A DNA stretch of 64,000 nt from a cyanobacterium PCC 7702 (GTDB taxonomy: Bacteria; Cyanobacteriota; Cyanobacteriia; Cyanobacteriales; Nostocaceae). Where the stretch lies: NCBI GenBank assembly GCA_000332255.1, contig KB235926.1, positions 2,024,797 to 2,088,796 on the forward strand, in the 5' to 3' direction. The first letter of the stretch is position 1; each line of letters begins with the position of its first letter. The position numbers were made by a program, and so were the translations under genes. Shown in pieces: positions 38,601-47,503 of this stretch. The notes beneath the pieces are model-generated. The model worked only from the letters and a program-made list of their open reading frames with translations. It was not told where the DNA came from and searched no databases.

Positions 38601-39334
38601 CTGTGCGAGAACAACTGCAAACTATCGCCGCAGAGTTGCCATCTCCCTTACCAGAAGTACCGAATCAAGTGGATTTAGAAGAATTGCAAAAAGAATTGCG
38701 ATCGCTTTCCAAACGCTTGCAAGCAATGGAACCAGTTAACATGCTGGCGTTAGAACAATACGAACGCACTTCAGGGCGTCTAGAAGAACTCAGTCAAAAA
38801 TTACAGACACTGCAAGCAGAAAGAACAGAATTGTTGCTGCGAATCGAAAATTTTACCACCCTGCGCCAACAAGCTTTTCAACAAGCCTTTGACGCCGTTA
38901 ATGAAAATTTTAAATCTATTTTTGCAGCCCTTTCTGACGGTGATGGCTATTTACAACTTGATAATCCTGAAGATCCATTTAATAGCGGACTGAACTTAGT
39001 TGCACATCCCAAAGGGAAACCCGTACAGCGTCTGGCTTCTATGTCTGGAGGAGAAAAATCTCTCACAGCTTTAAGCTTTATCTTTGCCCTACAAAGATAT
39101 CGACCATCACCATTTTATGCCTTTGATGAAGTAGATATGTTTCTTGATGGAGCAAATGTGGAACGATTAGCTAAAATGATCAAGCAACAGGCGCAACAAG
39201 CACAATTTATAGTTGTAAGTTTGCGTCGTCCGATGATAGAATCAGCCGAACGTACAATTGGCGTTACTCAAGCAAGAGGAGCTTTTACTCAAGTTTTGGG
39301 TATTAAATTAAAATCCTCTCATACATCTGCTTGA
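35657..39334 (+). CDS. smc: Chromosome segregation protein SMC
   Basis: A 1225-residue SMC ATPase. The N-terminal Walker A is GPNGSGKSN (about residue 33), two long Gln-rich coiled coils flank a hinge (about 555-690), and the C-terminal head has MSGGEKS (near 1130) and Walker B FYAFDEVDMF (near 1153). It organises and segregates the chromosome with ScpA/ScpB. I start at ATG 35657 (MVYIKRVELTNFKSFGG), the conserved N-terminus. The coiled coils have strings of CAA/CAG codons. Confidence 0.96.
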   Translation: MVYIKRVELTNFKSFGGTTSFPLLPGFTVISGPNGSGKSNILDSLLFCLGLAGSKGMRADRLPDLVNTTQTSKSRTTVEASVTVTFDLSDHQPDLLLESQPLVSTQVEVDTSFAEQTQLQQQQIEDEKNRREKIRAQPGKDWSVTRKLRVTPQGTYTSNYYINGVSCTLSELHEELERLRIYPEGYNVVLQGDVTNIISMNQYQRREIIDELAGVAAFDRKINQAKETLEEVKEKEDSCRIIEAELIQARDRLSQDKAKAEKYQKLRAEFLEKQKWEVALSWIKLQSQQENLIAQMQAGSLSCEELTQQLALLSTEIAQKTAALELLNARVKALGEDELLAVQSCFANLQAERKQLQRQQLELETAFEETVKHLAQQQQAIQQYSSAIEQLVQQQQQQQQNVVFYTQRCAQAQQAVLNSRQAAAEIASASQAWVEQQTALNRQIEALLANIEPQRTEQAQLQERYHQLQQQIQQQTQLVQALEQQLAQKQAEYAGLETELHGASEPISNLAQALAAMEQQLQIQQDTQKRLLQEQRDKQRQLDKLEAQAQAQQEVQGTAASKVILQAGLSGICGLVAQLGRVEPRYQLALEIAAGARLGHIVVEDDLVATAAIELLKQKRAGRATFLPLNKIHIPKITQDVTLRYVNGFIDYAVNLVDCDRRYRDVFNYVFGNTVVFETLHQARSNLGLYRMVTLDGELLETSGAMTGGSLRERPSLRFGCPETVESAEIAALQKRLLDIEIVLEQCTAAIAAFSTKAKQLSQQLAQAQSQRREQQLQLEQVQKEVKNLTSQLELTRSQLAQNTEKIALVQSRLQILNRELPEQEQQLQQLRGTLAELESSQTPQQWQQIQQTIKIQEQQLQQQQEILREQEQQLQNLENQQQRLQEKIQQAENKIEEYQKQQAWRQEVRNRLCSELETLDEQIIQTRATLAQIEQNLGEEKQKRDRLEAELRSHFLQQQQLEWELQKLQQTQQLRQQELATVREQLQTIAAELPSPLPEVPNQVDLEELQKELRSLSKRLQAMEPVNMLALEQYERTSGRLEELSQKLQTLQAERTELLLRIENFTTLRQQAFQQAFDAVNENFKSIFAALSDGDGYLQLDNPEDPFNSGLNLVAHPKGKPVQRLASMSGGEKSLTALSFIFALQRYRPSPFYAFDEVDMFLDGANVERLAKMIKQQAQQAQFIVVSLRRPMIESAERTIGVTQARGAFTQVLGIKLKSSHTSA

Positions 39335-39392
39335 GTTTTTGTTAATAATAGTGTATAGATAAACCGGATTCGAGATCAGGACTCCGTATAGA

Positions 39393-40382
39393 ATGACCTC
39401 TGAACAGATTATTAGGCGTTCCGATATTTTAAATACTCAGGTAATCACCCGCGACAATGGCAAGCGACTAGGAATAGTCAGTCAAGTCTGGGTTGATGTA
39501 GATCAGCGAGAGGTTGTGGCTCTTAGCTTGCGAGACAGCCTGATCTCCGTGTCTGGAATACCGCGCTACATGTACCTGAGTAATGTCAACCAAATTGGAG
39601 ATGTCATCCTGGTTGATAATGAGGATGTAATCGAAGATATTGAAGTAGAAGCCTACAGCAACCTGATCAACTGGGAAGTTATTACCGAAACCGGCGAAGT
39701 GTTGGGTAGAGTACGCGGTTTTAAATTCAGTGGAGAAACAGGAAAAATGTACTCCATCACCATCGGTTCCTTAGGACTACCGCAAATCCCCGACTCTTTA
39801 TTGAGTACCTACGAACTGTCGGTAGACGAAATTGTCAGCACAGGTCCCAACAGATTGATTGTGTTCGAAGGAGCGGAAGAACGCCTTAACCAATTAACCG
39901 TTGGTATACTAGAGCGCCTCGGTATCGGAAAAGCACCTTGGGAACGCGAAGAAGCTGAAGATTACGGTAGCTACACCCCCCGCACCACTCCAGCGGACAA
40001 GCAACTACCAAGTGGAGTACCTATCGAACCGATCAAGCCAAAAGTTCGCGCACCAGAACCTGTAGCTCAAGAATGGGACGAGGATTATTACGAAGAAGAA
40101 CGTCCTCCACGCCGCGTAATGGAAGCACGAACCTACGAGTCAATTCGATACAACGAACAAGAAGAAGACAACTGGAGCGAAGCAACAGGTAAGGATAAAT
40201 ATCAAGCGCAACCCCAAAACCAAGTTTCATCCTACAACAGCAAGTCCTACGCGGAAGATTACCAAGATTACGACGACGATCTCGACCGTGACGCTTGGGA
40301 TGACGAACCGCCAAAACCAGTGAATATCCCGAAGAAAATTAAGGAAAGACAGCCAGAGTACGAAGAAGAAGGCGGATATTAA
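39393..40382 (+). CDS. PRC-barrel domain protein
   Basis: A 329-residue protein with two PRC-barrel modules (about 5-85 and 88-165: LNTQVITRDNGKRLGIVSQVWVD and WEVITETGEVLGRVRGFKF). A long acidic, Tyr/Asp/Glu-rich, probably disordered tail follows (about 195-329). It lies 58 bp after smc and before a strong terminator, so the two probably share a transcript. A role in RNA or protein binding is plausible for PRC barrels but not shown here. Confidence 0.88.
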   Translation: MTSEQIIRRSDILNTQVITRDNGKRLGIVSQVWVDVDQREVVALSLRDSLISVSGIPRYMYLSNVNQIGDVILVDNEDVIEDIEVEAYSNLINWEVITETGEVLGRVRGFKFSGETGKMYSITIGSLGLPQIPDSLLSTYELSVDEIVSTGPNRLIVFEGAEERLNQLTVGILERLGIGKAPWEREEAEDYGSYTPRTTPADKQLPSGVPIEPIKPKVRAPEPVAQEWDEDYYEEERPPRRVMEARTYESIRYNEQEEDNWSEATGKDKYQAQPQNQVSSYNSKSYAEDYQDYDDDLDRDAWDDEPPKPVNIPKKIKERQPEYEEEGGY

Positions 40383-40413
40383 ATTTAGCTACCCCTCCCT
40401 GTAACTCCTCCTT

Positions 40414-40460
40414 CCTCTCCTTCTTCGGAAGGGGAGGATTTATATTTTTTTTAATTTTTT
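40414..40460 (+). terminator. Rho-independent terminator after smc/PRC-barrel genes
   Basis: CCTCTCCTTC (40414-40423) and GAAGGGGAGG (40428-40437) form a 10-bp stem with one G-T pair and a stable TTCG tetraloop. A T-rich tract follows to about 40460. Confidence 0.92.
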
Positions 40461-40646
40461 TGTTCGCTCGCCCCGATGTATTGACTGGCAATAAAATTTT
40501 TGTTAAATTTTATGTAAATAAATTAATTATCGCTAGTCATAAGACTGTAAAAAACAGCAAAAAAGTAAAAATTTTACCCCTACATGATATTTGCCATTGT
40601 CATTCGTACTTCTCCTGTTGCCTCAGCCTGCCAGCTGGGGCTTTTT
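40461..40646 (+). ncRNA. Candidate small RNA ending in an orphan terminator
   Basis: The interval lies between two plus-strand terminators and has no convincing coding frame. Its 3' end is the hairpin at 40620-40646. The 5' end is unknown, so the left coordinate is only the limit set by the first terminator. No known cyanobacterial small RNA is recognised. Confidence 0.3.
40620..40646 (+). terminator. Rho-independent terminator without an upstream gene
   Basis: GCCTCAGC (40620-40627) and GCTGGGGC (40634-40641) pair over 8 bp with one G-T pair and loop CTGCCA. TTTTT follows directly. Confidence 0.85.
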
Positions 40647-40918
40647 ATGAGCTTACCAAAAAATCTTGGTGCGATCGCCCCAGCCTTTTGCAGCTTTTAT
40701 ACCAGCATTTAGAAACGGTAGCGCTGTGTAAAGTTTCTACCTTTGAGGGTGGATTTGAAATTCTTGACCTTATATAAAGTTAAGAAGTGCTTGTTTGCAA
40801 CTGACGCAAGCGATCGCAAGTAGGCAAATTTCATTCCCAAATTTTTACATAAAAAATAAAATTTTGCAGCAATGCTTTCTAGTTCAGTGAGCTTGCTGAG
40901 CCTAAAGGGAGGAAAATT

Positions 40919-41866
40919 GTGAAAGCAATTGTAATTCACGAGTATGGTTGTGCAGATGTCTTGCAGTATGAAGATGTCGCACTGCCACAAATCAAACCCG
41001 AGCAATTACTTGTCAAAGTTCATGCTTGTAGTGTTAATCCCATAGATTGGAAAATCCGCCAAGGAATGCTGAAATTTCTCAACCTAGGTAACAAATTTCC
41101 CATGATCTTGGGGTTAGATTTCGCAGGAGAAGTTGTAGAAGTTGGTACCAAAGTCACCCGCTTTGCAATTGGAGACCAAATTTATGGTGCTGTCAGACCA
41201 CCTGGAGGTGCTTATGCTGAATTTGCTGCTGTCCAAGAAAACCAAGCAGCTTTGAAACCCAAAAATATGAGTTATCTAGAAGCAGCTACCGTACCCGTTG
41301 CAGCACTCACTGCTCTACAAGCATTGCGAAATCAGGCTAATATCCAGCCAGGTCAGAGTGTGTTGGTAAACGGCGCTTCTGGTGGAGTCGGAATTTTTGC
41401 CGTGCAGATTGCGAAGGCGCAAGGTGCACAAGTGACGGGAGTTTGCAGCACGAAAAATCTAGAATTGGTGCAATCTTTAGGAGTCGATCGCACTTACGAC
41501 TACACGCAGCAAGATTTTACCCAGGATAATGTGGAGTACGACATTATTTTTGACGCTGTTGCCAAACGCTCCTTTTCTAAGTGTCGAAAAGTTCTCAAGC
41601 CTAATGGAGTTTACGTTACCACCTTACCTACCCCTGAAAACCTTCTCCAGGGAATTTGGACAAATTTTCTTCCTGGGAAAAAAGCCAAGTTTGTGTTTGA
41701 AAGCACAAATAGCCAAGACCTGAATTATTTGACACAGTTGATAGAAACAGGTAAAGTACGCACTGTCATCGCCCGCACCTACTCCCTTTCAGAATTAGCT
41801 GCTGCTCATACCTATAGTGAAAGTGAACATGTGCCGGGTAAAATTGCAATTGCGATCGCTCCTTAA
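40919..41866 (+). CDS. NADPH-dependent zinc-free MDR oxidoreductase (quinone reductase-like)
   Basis: A 315-residue medium-chain dehydrogenase/reductase. The N-terminal GroES-like part has the SVNPIDWKIRQG and GLDFAGEVVEVG signatures. The Rossmann part has VLVNGASGGVGIFAVQIAKAQGA. No structural zinc Cys cluster is present, as in zeta-crystallin/quinone reductase relatives. GTG start at 40919 with AGGGAGGA about 8 nt upstream. It stands alone between two long non-coding stretches. Confidence 0.88.
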   Translation: MKAIVIHEYGCADVLQYEDVALPQIKPEQLLVKVHACSVNPIDWKIRQGMLKFLNLGNKFPMILGLDFAGEVVEVGTKVTRFAIGDQIYGAVRPPGGAYAEFAAVQENQAALKPKNMSYLEAATVPVAALTALQALRNQANIQPGQSVLVNGASGGVGIFAVQIAKAQGAQVTGVCSTKNLELVQSLGVDRTYDYTQQDFTQDNVEYDIIFDAVAKRSFSKCRKVLKPNGVYVTTLPTPENLLQGIWTNFLPGKKAKFVFESTNSQDLNYLTQLIETGKVRTVIARTYSLSELAAAHTYSESEHVPGKIAIAIAP

Positions 41867-42543
41867 GAGCTTCGCCCGCGATTGTTCCAACGCTTATCTG
41901 CAAAAACTTGTTTTTTTCGCTGACAAAATCTTAAAATAAGAACAGTAATAGGCTATACAAAAATTTTTTCCATTGCAAAGCGCCTTTTTCCCAGGGGTGA
42001 GTAGGCGTGGAGTTATGCAAAAATATATTGCTTTTATCTTTGCAAATCCTTACAAGCAAAGACTTGAACAGCGAGTACTAAAATACCTAGCCCCTCACCC
42101 GAAAATTCTAGAACCTCTATCCTAAAAATACCAGTACCCCCATCCTCAAAGAAATTTTAAATTTCTATTAAATCAGGGTTGCAAGCTTGTGAGTACAACC
42201 TTAATCAATCCAATCAACTCAATCGACATCCCGCGTAATACTTCGATCTCGGGTACCTGATATAAGCAGAAAATAGCGCACTGCTTTACGATCAAAGGAT
42301 GACGATGCCAAAAATCCCAGAGTCGAACTCATTACGGATTGATTTTCGCATTCTTGGCAAGGCTAAGCCAATCACAGCTTGCATCAAAGTGCAGTTGGAA
42401 ATGACATCTTAATTTTCCCTGAAAATGCCACCTTGGCGGCGATATTCGCCATTACCTTTGTATGCTGTGGTAGGAACTTCCTAGCGCTGTACCCTTTGTA
42501 AGCAGGTTGCCAAGCTATTTACCCTACACCCCTACTTGTAAAA
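41867..42543. other. Long intergenic region upstream of the nif-associated genes
   Basis: About 680 bp. It contains a GTA-N8-TAC sequence (41945-41958) and a 36-codon open frame from 42299 that I do not trust. Otherwise I see no gene or RNA in it. Confidence 0.5.
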
Positions 42544-42801
42544 ATGTTGCAAAAAAACAATTCTCACACCTTAGGCGATTACATTTTGCAGATTCCCTTG
42601 AGCGTTCGCTGGCAAATTTATTACCGTTTGCAAGAATTAATGATTCCCTGTTTTTGTCTTTCTGACGGTTCTTTGCGGGTAGAAGTAAATAATTGCTTAA
42701 CACTTATCCTCATTCACAGTATTCTCAAACAATTTCTCGCTTCTCGTCAAGAATTAATCAATTGGTTAGAACAGTGCTGGAATTATGACAGTTCGAGCTA
42801 G
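42544..42801 (+). CDS. Small conserved protein near nifV (Asr1405/Asl0597-like)
   Basis: An 85-residue protein whose core (LSVRWQIYYRLQELMIPCFC, SLRVEVNN, LASRQELINWLEQCW) matches a small family known from heterocystous cyanobacteria and annotated after Anabaena Asr1405. Function unknown. No clear Shine-Dalgarno precedes the ATG. It is followed by the DUF2949 gene, the 39-residue peptide and nifV, an order that recalls the nifV region of Anabaena. Confidence 0.72.
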   Translation: MLQKNNSHTLGDYILQIPLSVRWQIYYRLQELMIPCFCLSDGSLRVEVNNCLTLILIHSILKQFLASRQELINWLEQCWNYDSSS

Positions 42802-42872
42802 ACAATGCGATTTGGTATTTTGGTTACCTAAAATTTGCTTTTATCCCTTCACATTTTTGTTAAACACTTCTT

Positions 42873-43070
42873 ATGGTTAGCTGTAACAGTGATAGAAAAT
42901 TTCTCACCTTTTTGCAGGAAGAGCTGGAATTAACAAGAAGAGATATTGCTATAGCTTTGCGAAAAAGAGAGTTAGAAAATGGTCCGTTACCAATGCTTCT
43001 TTGGCAATATGGGTTGGTCGATATACAGCAGTTAGAACGAATCTTTGATTGGTTGGAACAACAGGCTTGA
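42873..43070 (+). CDS. DUF2949 family protein
   Basis: A 65-residue protein. FLTFLQEELELTRRDIAIALRKRE and GPLPMLLWQYGLVDIQQLERIFDWLE are the conserved parts of DUF2949 (PF11165), a small helical family restricted largely to cyanobacteria. Function unknown. Confidence 0.83.
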   Translation: MVSCNSDRKFLTFLQEELELTRRDIAIALRKRELENGPLPMLLWQYGLVDIQQLERIFDWLEQQA

Positions 43071-43107
43071 ATAAGTTTCAAAAATTTTTCAAGGAGAATT
43101 TATCCCT

Positions 43108-43227
43108 ATGATTTCCACTATTATGGCTGGATTAGGATTACTAATTTTATCTGGAATTGCCAAAACATATATCAGCTTTATGCTCTTTGCTGAATTTTCT
43201 CATCATTCCAGGAAAAAGAATTCTTAA
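43108..43227 (+). CDS. 39-residue membrane peptide upstream of nifV
   Basis: ATG at 43108 is preceded by AAGGAG at a spacing of 10-11 nt. The peptide (MISTIMAGLGLLILSGIAK...) has one hydrophobic helix and a basic tail (HHSRKKNS). It lies 37 bp after the DUF2949 gene and 207 bp before nifV. The good ribosome binding site and membrane-helix composition argue for a real small gene; no family is recognised. Confidence 0.5.
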   Translation: MISTIMAGLGLLILSGIAKTYISFMLFAEFSHHSRKKNS

Positions 43228-43305
43228 TTGCTACCAAGTCCTGGTTTACTGTCATACAGAATGCTAGTGGTAAATTAGGGATAATCAAAGCAGAGAGAAG
43301 ACAGT

Positions 43306-43338
43306 AATTGCGGTGAGAATAAGAATTACTGTGAGAAT
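43306..43338. repeat. Imperfect 15-bp direct repeat upstream of nifV
   Basis: AATTGCGGTGAGAAT (43306-43320) and AATTACTGTGAGAAT (43324-43338) differ at three adjacent bases and are spaced 18 bp apart, nearly two helical turns. They lie about 100 bp before the nifV start. Confidence 0.4.
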
Positions 43339-43434
43339 TTACGGGGTATTAAGCGAGTGCTTATGACCATTAAATTACCGAAGCTATAAGAACAAAAAAC
43401 GGTAGAAAAACATTGCCGAAAAGGGATTTTTGCA

Positions 43435-44568
43435 ATGAATCAAATCCTCATTAACGATACAACTCTACGTGACGGTGAGCAAGCAGCAGGTGTTGCCTTT
43501 AACTTACAAGAAAAAGTAGCGATCGCCAAATTTCTTGACGCTATAGGCGTTCATGAATTAGAAGTTGGAATTCCAGCAATGGGCGAAGAAGAAATGCGAG
43601 CGATCGCAGCAATTTGCAACCTAGGTTTGTCTGCAAAATTGCTTGGCTGGAACCGCGCCGCGATCTCAGATATTCAAGCTTCTATGCTCTGCGGTTTAAC
43701 ACGAGTACATATTTCCATTCCCGTTTCTGGAATTCAAATTGCTGCTAAGTTTCAAGGTCAGTGGCGAGTAACCTTGCAACAACTCAAAGACAGTATCAGC
43801 TTCGCCGTAGATCGCGGTCTTTGGGTAGCAGTAGGAGGAGAAGATTCTTCCAGAGCTGATGAGAGCTTTTTATTTGATGTTGCCCATTATGCTCAACAAT
43901 GGGGTGCATCCCGATTCCGTTTTTGCGACACCGTTGGCGTTCTCGATCCCTTTAGTACTTACGCCAAAGTAAATCGGTTAGTCGCCGCTTTAACAATTCC
44001 TGTGGAAATCCACACTCACAATGATTTTGGTCTAGCAACTGCTAACGCTCTTGCTGGTATTCAAGCAGGAGCTACCTCGGTAAATACAACGGTCAACGGA
44101 TTGGGTGAAAGAGCTGGTAATGCAGCTTTAGAAGAAGTGGTCATGGCTACCAAACGTATTTACGGTATCGATGTCGGTATCGATACTCGGCGCTTGCTAG
44201 AACTATCTCACTTAGTAGCAGCTGCATCGGGTTGCAGCGTACCGCCTTGGAAAGCGATTGTCGGCGCCAATACTTTTGCTCACGAATCTGGAATTCACGG
44301 TCATGGCGTACTGCAAAACCCCCTTACCTACGAACCATTTGCACCAGAGGAGGTAGGTTGGGAGCGGCGTTTGGTTGTGGGAAAGCATTCCGGTAGACAC
44401 ATGCTATCTAATTTACTACTTCAGCATGGTATTACTCTTAATCCCCAGGAAAGCCAGCATGTTTTGGATGCTATCCGCAAACAATCAGTTCAAAAAAAAC
44501 GCAGCTTGACCACCCAGGAAGTACTGAGCTTAGTAGAGGAGGTAAGATACTCTCATGCCCTCAGATGA
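43435..44568 (+). CDS. nifV: Homocitrate synthase NifV
   Basis: A 377-residue member of the DRE-TIM metallolyase family. [16 protein letters not shown] is the signature at the start, [20 protein letters not shown] holds the metal-binding HxH, and [14 protein letters not shown] is conserved. Homocitrate is the organic ligand of the nitrogenase FeMo-cofactor. The context (nifZ and nifT directly after) distinguishes it from 2-isopropylmalate synthase. Its end overlaps nifZ by 14 bp. Confidence 0.96.
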   Translation: MNQILINDTTLRDGEQAAGVAFNLQEKVAIAKFLDAIGVHELEVGIPAMGEEEMRAIAAICNLGLSAKLLGWNRAAISDIQASMLCGLTRVHISIPVSGIQIAAKFQGQWRVTLQQLKDSISFAVDRGLWVAVGGEDSSRADESFLFDVAHYAQQWGASRFRFCDTVGVLDPFSTYAKVNRLVAALTIPVEIHTHNDFGLATANALAGIQAGATSVNTTVNGLGERAGNAALEEVVMATKRIYGIDVGIDTRRLLELSHLVAAASGCSVPPWKAIVGANTFAHESGIHGHGVLQNPLTYEPFAPEEVGWERRLVVGKHSGRHMLSNLLLQHGITLNPQESQHVLDAIRKQSVQKKRSLTTQEVLSLVEEVRYSHALR

Positions 44569-44845
44569 ATTTGAATTGGACGAACCCCCTGTTTTTGAAA
44601 TAGGTGATAAAGTCCGAGTTCGCAAGCTTATTAAAAACGATGGTACTTTTCCCGGTCAGGAAATCGGTAAAGTATTGGCAAATATAGGAGATGTTGGTTA
44701 TGTGGCCAGTATAGGTACCTTTTTACAAAGATTTTACATATATGCAGTGCATTTCTTGCATACAGGATTGATCGTCGGTTGTCGCGCCAAAGAACTAGAA
44801 CTTGTGGAGGATCAAGATCGTGAAAGTAATGCTGCGCAAAAATAG
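44555..44845 (+). CDS. nifZ: Nitrogenase maturation protein NifZ
   Basis: A 96-residue protein. [45 protein letters not shown] and VGCRAKELE are the conserved NifZ segments. NifZ helps form the P-cluster of the MoFe protein. It overlaps nifV at its start by 14 bp and nifT at its end by 26 bp, which suggests translational coupling. Confidence 0.93.
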   Translation: MPSDEFELDEPPVFEIGDKVRVRKLIKNDGTFPGQEIGKVLANIGDVGYVASIGTFLQRFYIYAVHFLHTGLIVGCRAKELELVEDQDRESNAAQK

Positions 44846-45023
44846 TGCTGGCACTTTAGTTGTTTATGTTGCTAAAAAAGATCTCGAAGAAGAAGTTGTG
44901 AAACAAACGGATGGAGAGGAAGGTAAAATCTTTACTTTAGCAAACGGTTGGGAACTAGCTTTTCCTAATTTGCCAGACCCCTTAATTTTACCCCAAACCT
45001 TTGAGGCTAAACGTATTGCCTAG
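44820..45023 (+). CDS. nifT: NifT (FixU) protein
   Basis: A 67-residue protein ([24 protein letters not shown]...GWELAFPNLP) matching NifT. The start is GTG at 44820, fixed by GGAGG at 44806-44810 (spacing 9 nt) and by the family N-terminus. The role of NifT in nitrogen fixation is not well defined. It is the last gene of the nifV-nifZ-nifT group. Confidence 0.92.
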   Translation: MKVMLRKNSAGTLVVYVAKKDLEEEVVKQTDGEEGKIFTLANGWELAFPNLPDPLILPQTFEAKRIA

Positions 45024-45220
45024 ATGGGAAAATAATGTAGAAAAACAGGGTATCTAGTATAATTTGTTCGTGTTTTGTGATGTTTATCTGGCAAGGGAAT
45101 CACCTCAAACCTCAAACAAAAATGAGCACTAAGTACCTGAGCTTGTCCGAGTTTAATCTTGAGGGACACTATAAATACTTGCAAGTGCGTCTGAAACTTC
45201 CCAAACAGCTGCGTCGGGGT

Positions 45221-45260
45221 CCCAAGAAATTTACGCACTGCTAGCTGCAAATTTCTTGGG
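45221..45260. repeat. 12-bp perfect inverted repeat
   Basis: CCCAAGAAATTT (45221-45232) and AAATTTCTTGGG (45249-45260) pair perfectly with a 16-nt spacer. The flanks GGGGT and TTCCC pair partly. No T-run follows, so it is not a typical terminator. Confidence 0.75.
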
Positions 45261-45562
45261 TTCCCTTGCGTCGCTGCAAAATTCTGCAGTTAGAACCTGG
45301 TGAACTGATTAATGTTTTTGGTTTAAGTAGGTTAAACTCCCGCACTAGCAATTATTGTCATAATTAGAAAAACTTTATGCAAACGCGGATGGCAACATCT
45401 AGCTGCCATCGAAACTAGCGATTGTTTCAAATGCTGCCATAGCGCACCCAGCTGTATATTACAGCTTGGACAAAAACAATACAAATAAAGTGCATCCAAA
45501 AGCGATCGCATCCGTGTTGGAATTATTTATCCAAAGTTATAAAGGATGCTTGTTATCCAGCT

Positions 45563-45593
45563 AAAAACCCCGACTTTTTGCCAAGTCGGAGTT
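45563..45593 (-). terminator. Rho-independent terminator of pgm
   Basis: On the minus strand AACTCCGACTT and AAGTCGGGGTT form an 11-bp stem (one G-T pair) with a 6-nt loop, followed by a run of T. It lies about 30 bp after the pgm stop. Confidence 0.85.
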
Positions 45594-45621
45594 TGAGTTC
45601 CTAGTTTTTGCAATTGATATT

Positions 45622-47262
<1,641 letters not shown>

Positions 47263-47503
47263 TCATCAATAATTTCTGTGGAAACAGGTGCGAGCGGTAA
47301 GCTTTCAGCCAAAAGCTATCTTAATTTTGACAGGGAAAGTATCGCTTAACATCGCTAAAGGCAAAACCTATACTCAAGTTCGTAGTTAGTACTTTAGTAC
47401 TGGCAAGAAACTCGGGACTAGAAGTGTTTGCTAGTCAGGGTAAACATTAGAAGTGCTGACTACTAACAGAGGTGTTTGTTCGTAGCAAGAGGTTTCAAGG
47501 AGT

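Larger units (their letters stand above)
40383..40918. other. Intergenic region with two terminators
   Basis: About 540 bp. The first terminator (40414-40460) ends the smc transcript. A second one (40620-40646) has no gene in front of it, so the interval may encode a small RNA. Open frames in it look non-coding. Confidence 0.6.
45024..45621. other. Intergenic region between nifT and pgm
   Basis: About 600 bp with a perfect 12-bp inverted repeat (45221-45260), a 39-codon open frame (45124-45243) ending inside it, a GATGGCA/TGCCATC hairpin near 45390-45412, and the pgm terminator at 45563-45593. The open frame (MSTKYLSLSEFNLEG...) matches nothing I recognise and may be a gene remnant. Confidence 0.5.

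Noticed and set aside
40460-40777. A 105-codon plus-strand frame downstream of the smc terminator
   Set aside because: It begins in the T-tract of one terminator, runs through a second terminator, and has Cys/Phe-rich composition unlike a real protein.
41945-41958. GTA-N8-TAC sequence in the long gap before the nif-associated genes
   Set aside because: The core is expected many times by chance in 64 kb, no -10 box sits at the usual distance, and it is about 590 bp from the next start.
42299-42409. A 36-codon frame starting MTMPKIPESN
   Set aside because: No ribosome site or conserved feature; too short to support on sequence alone.
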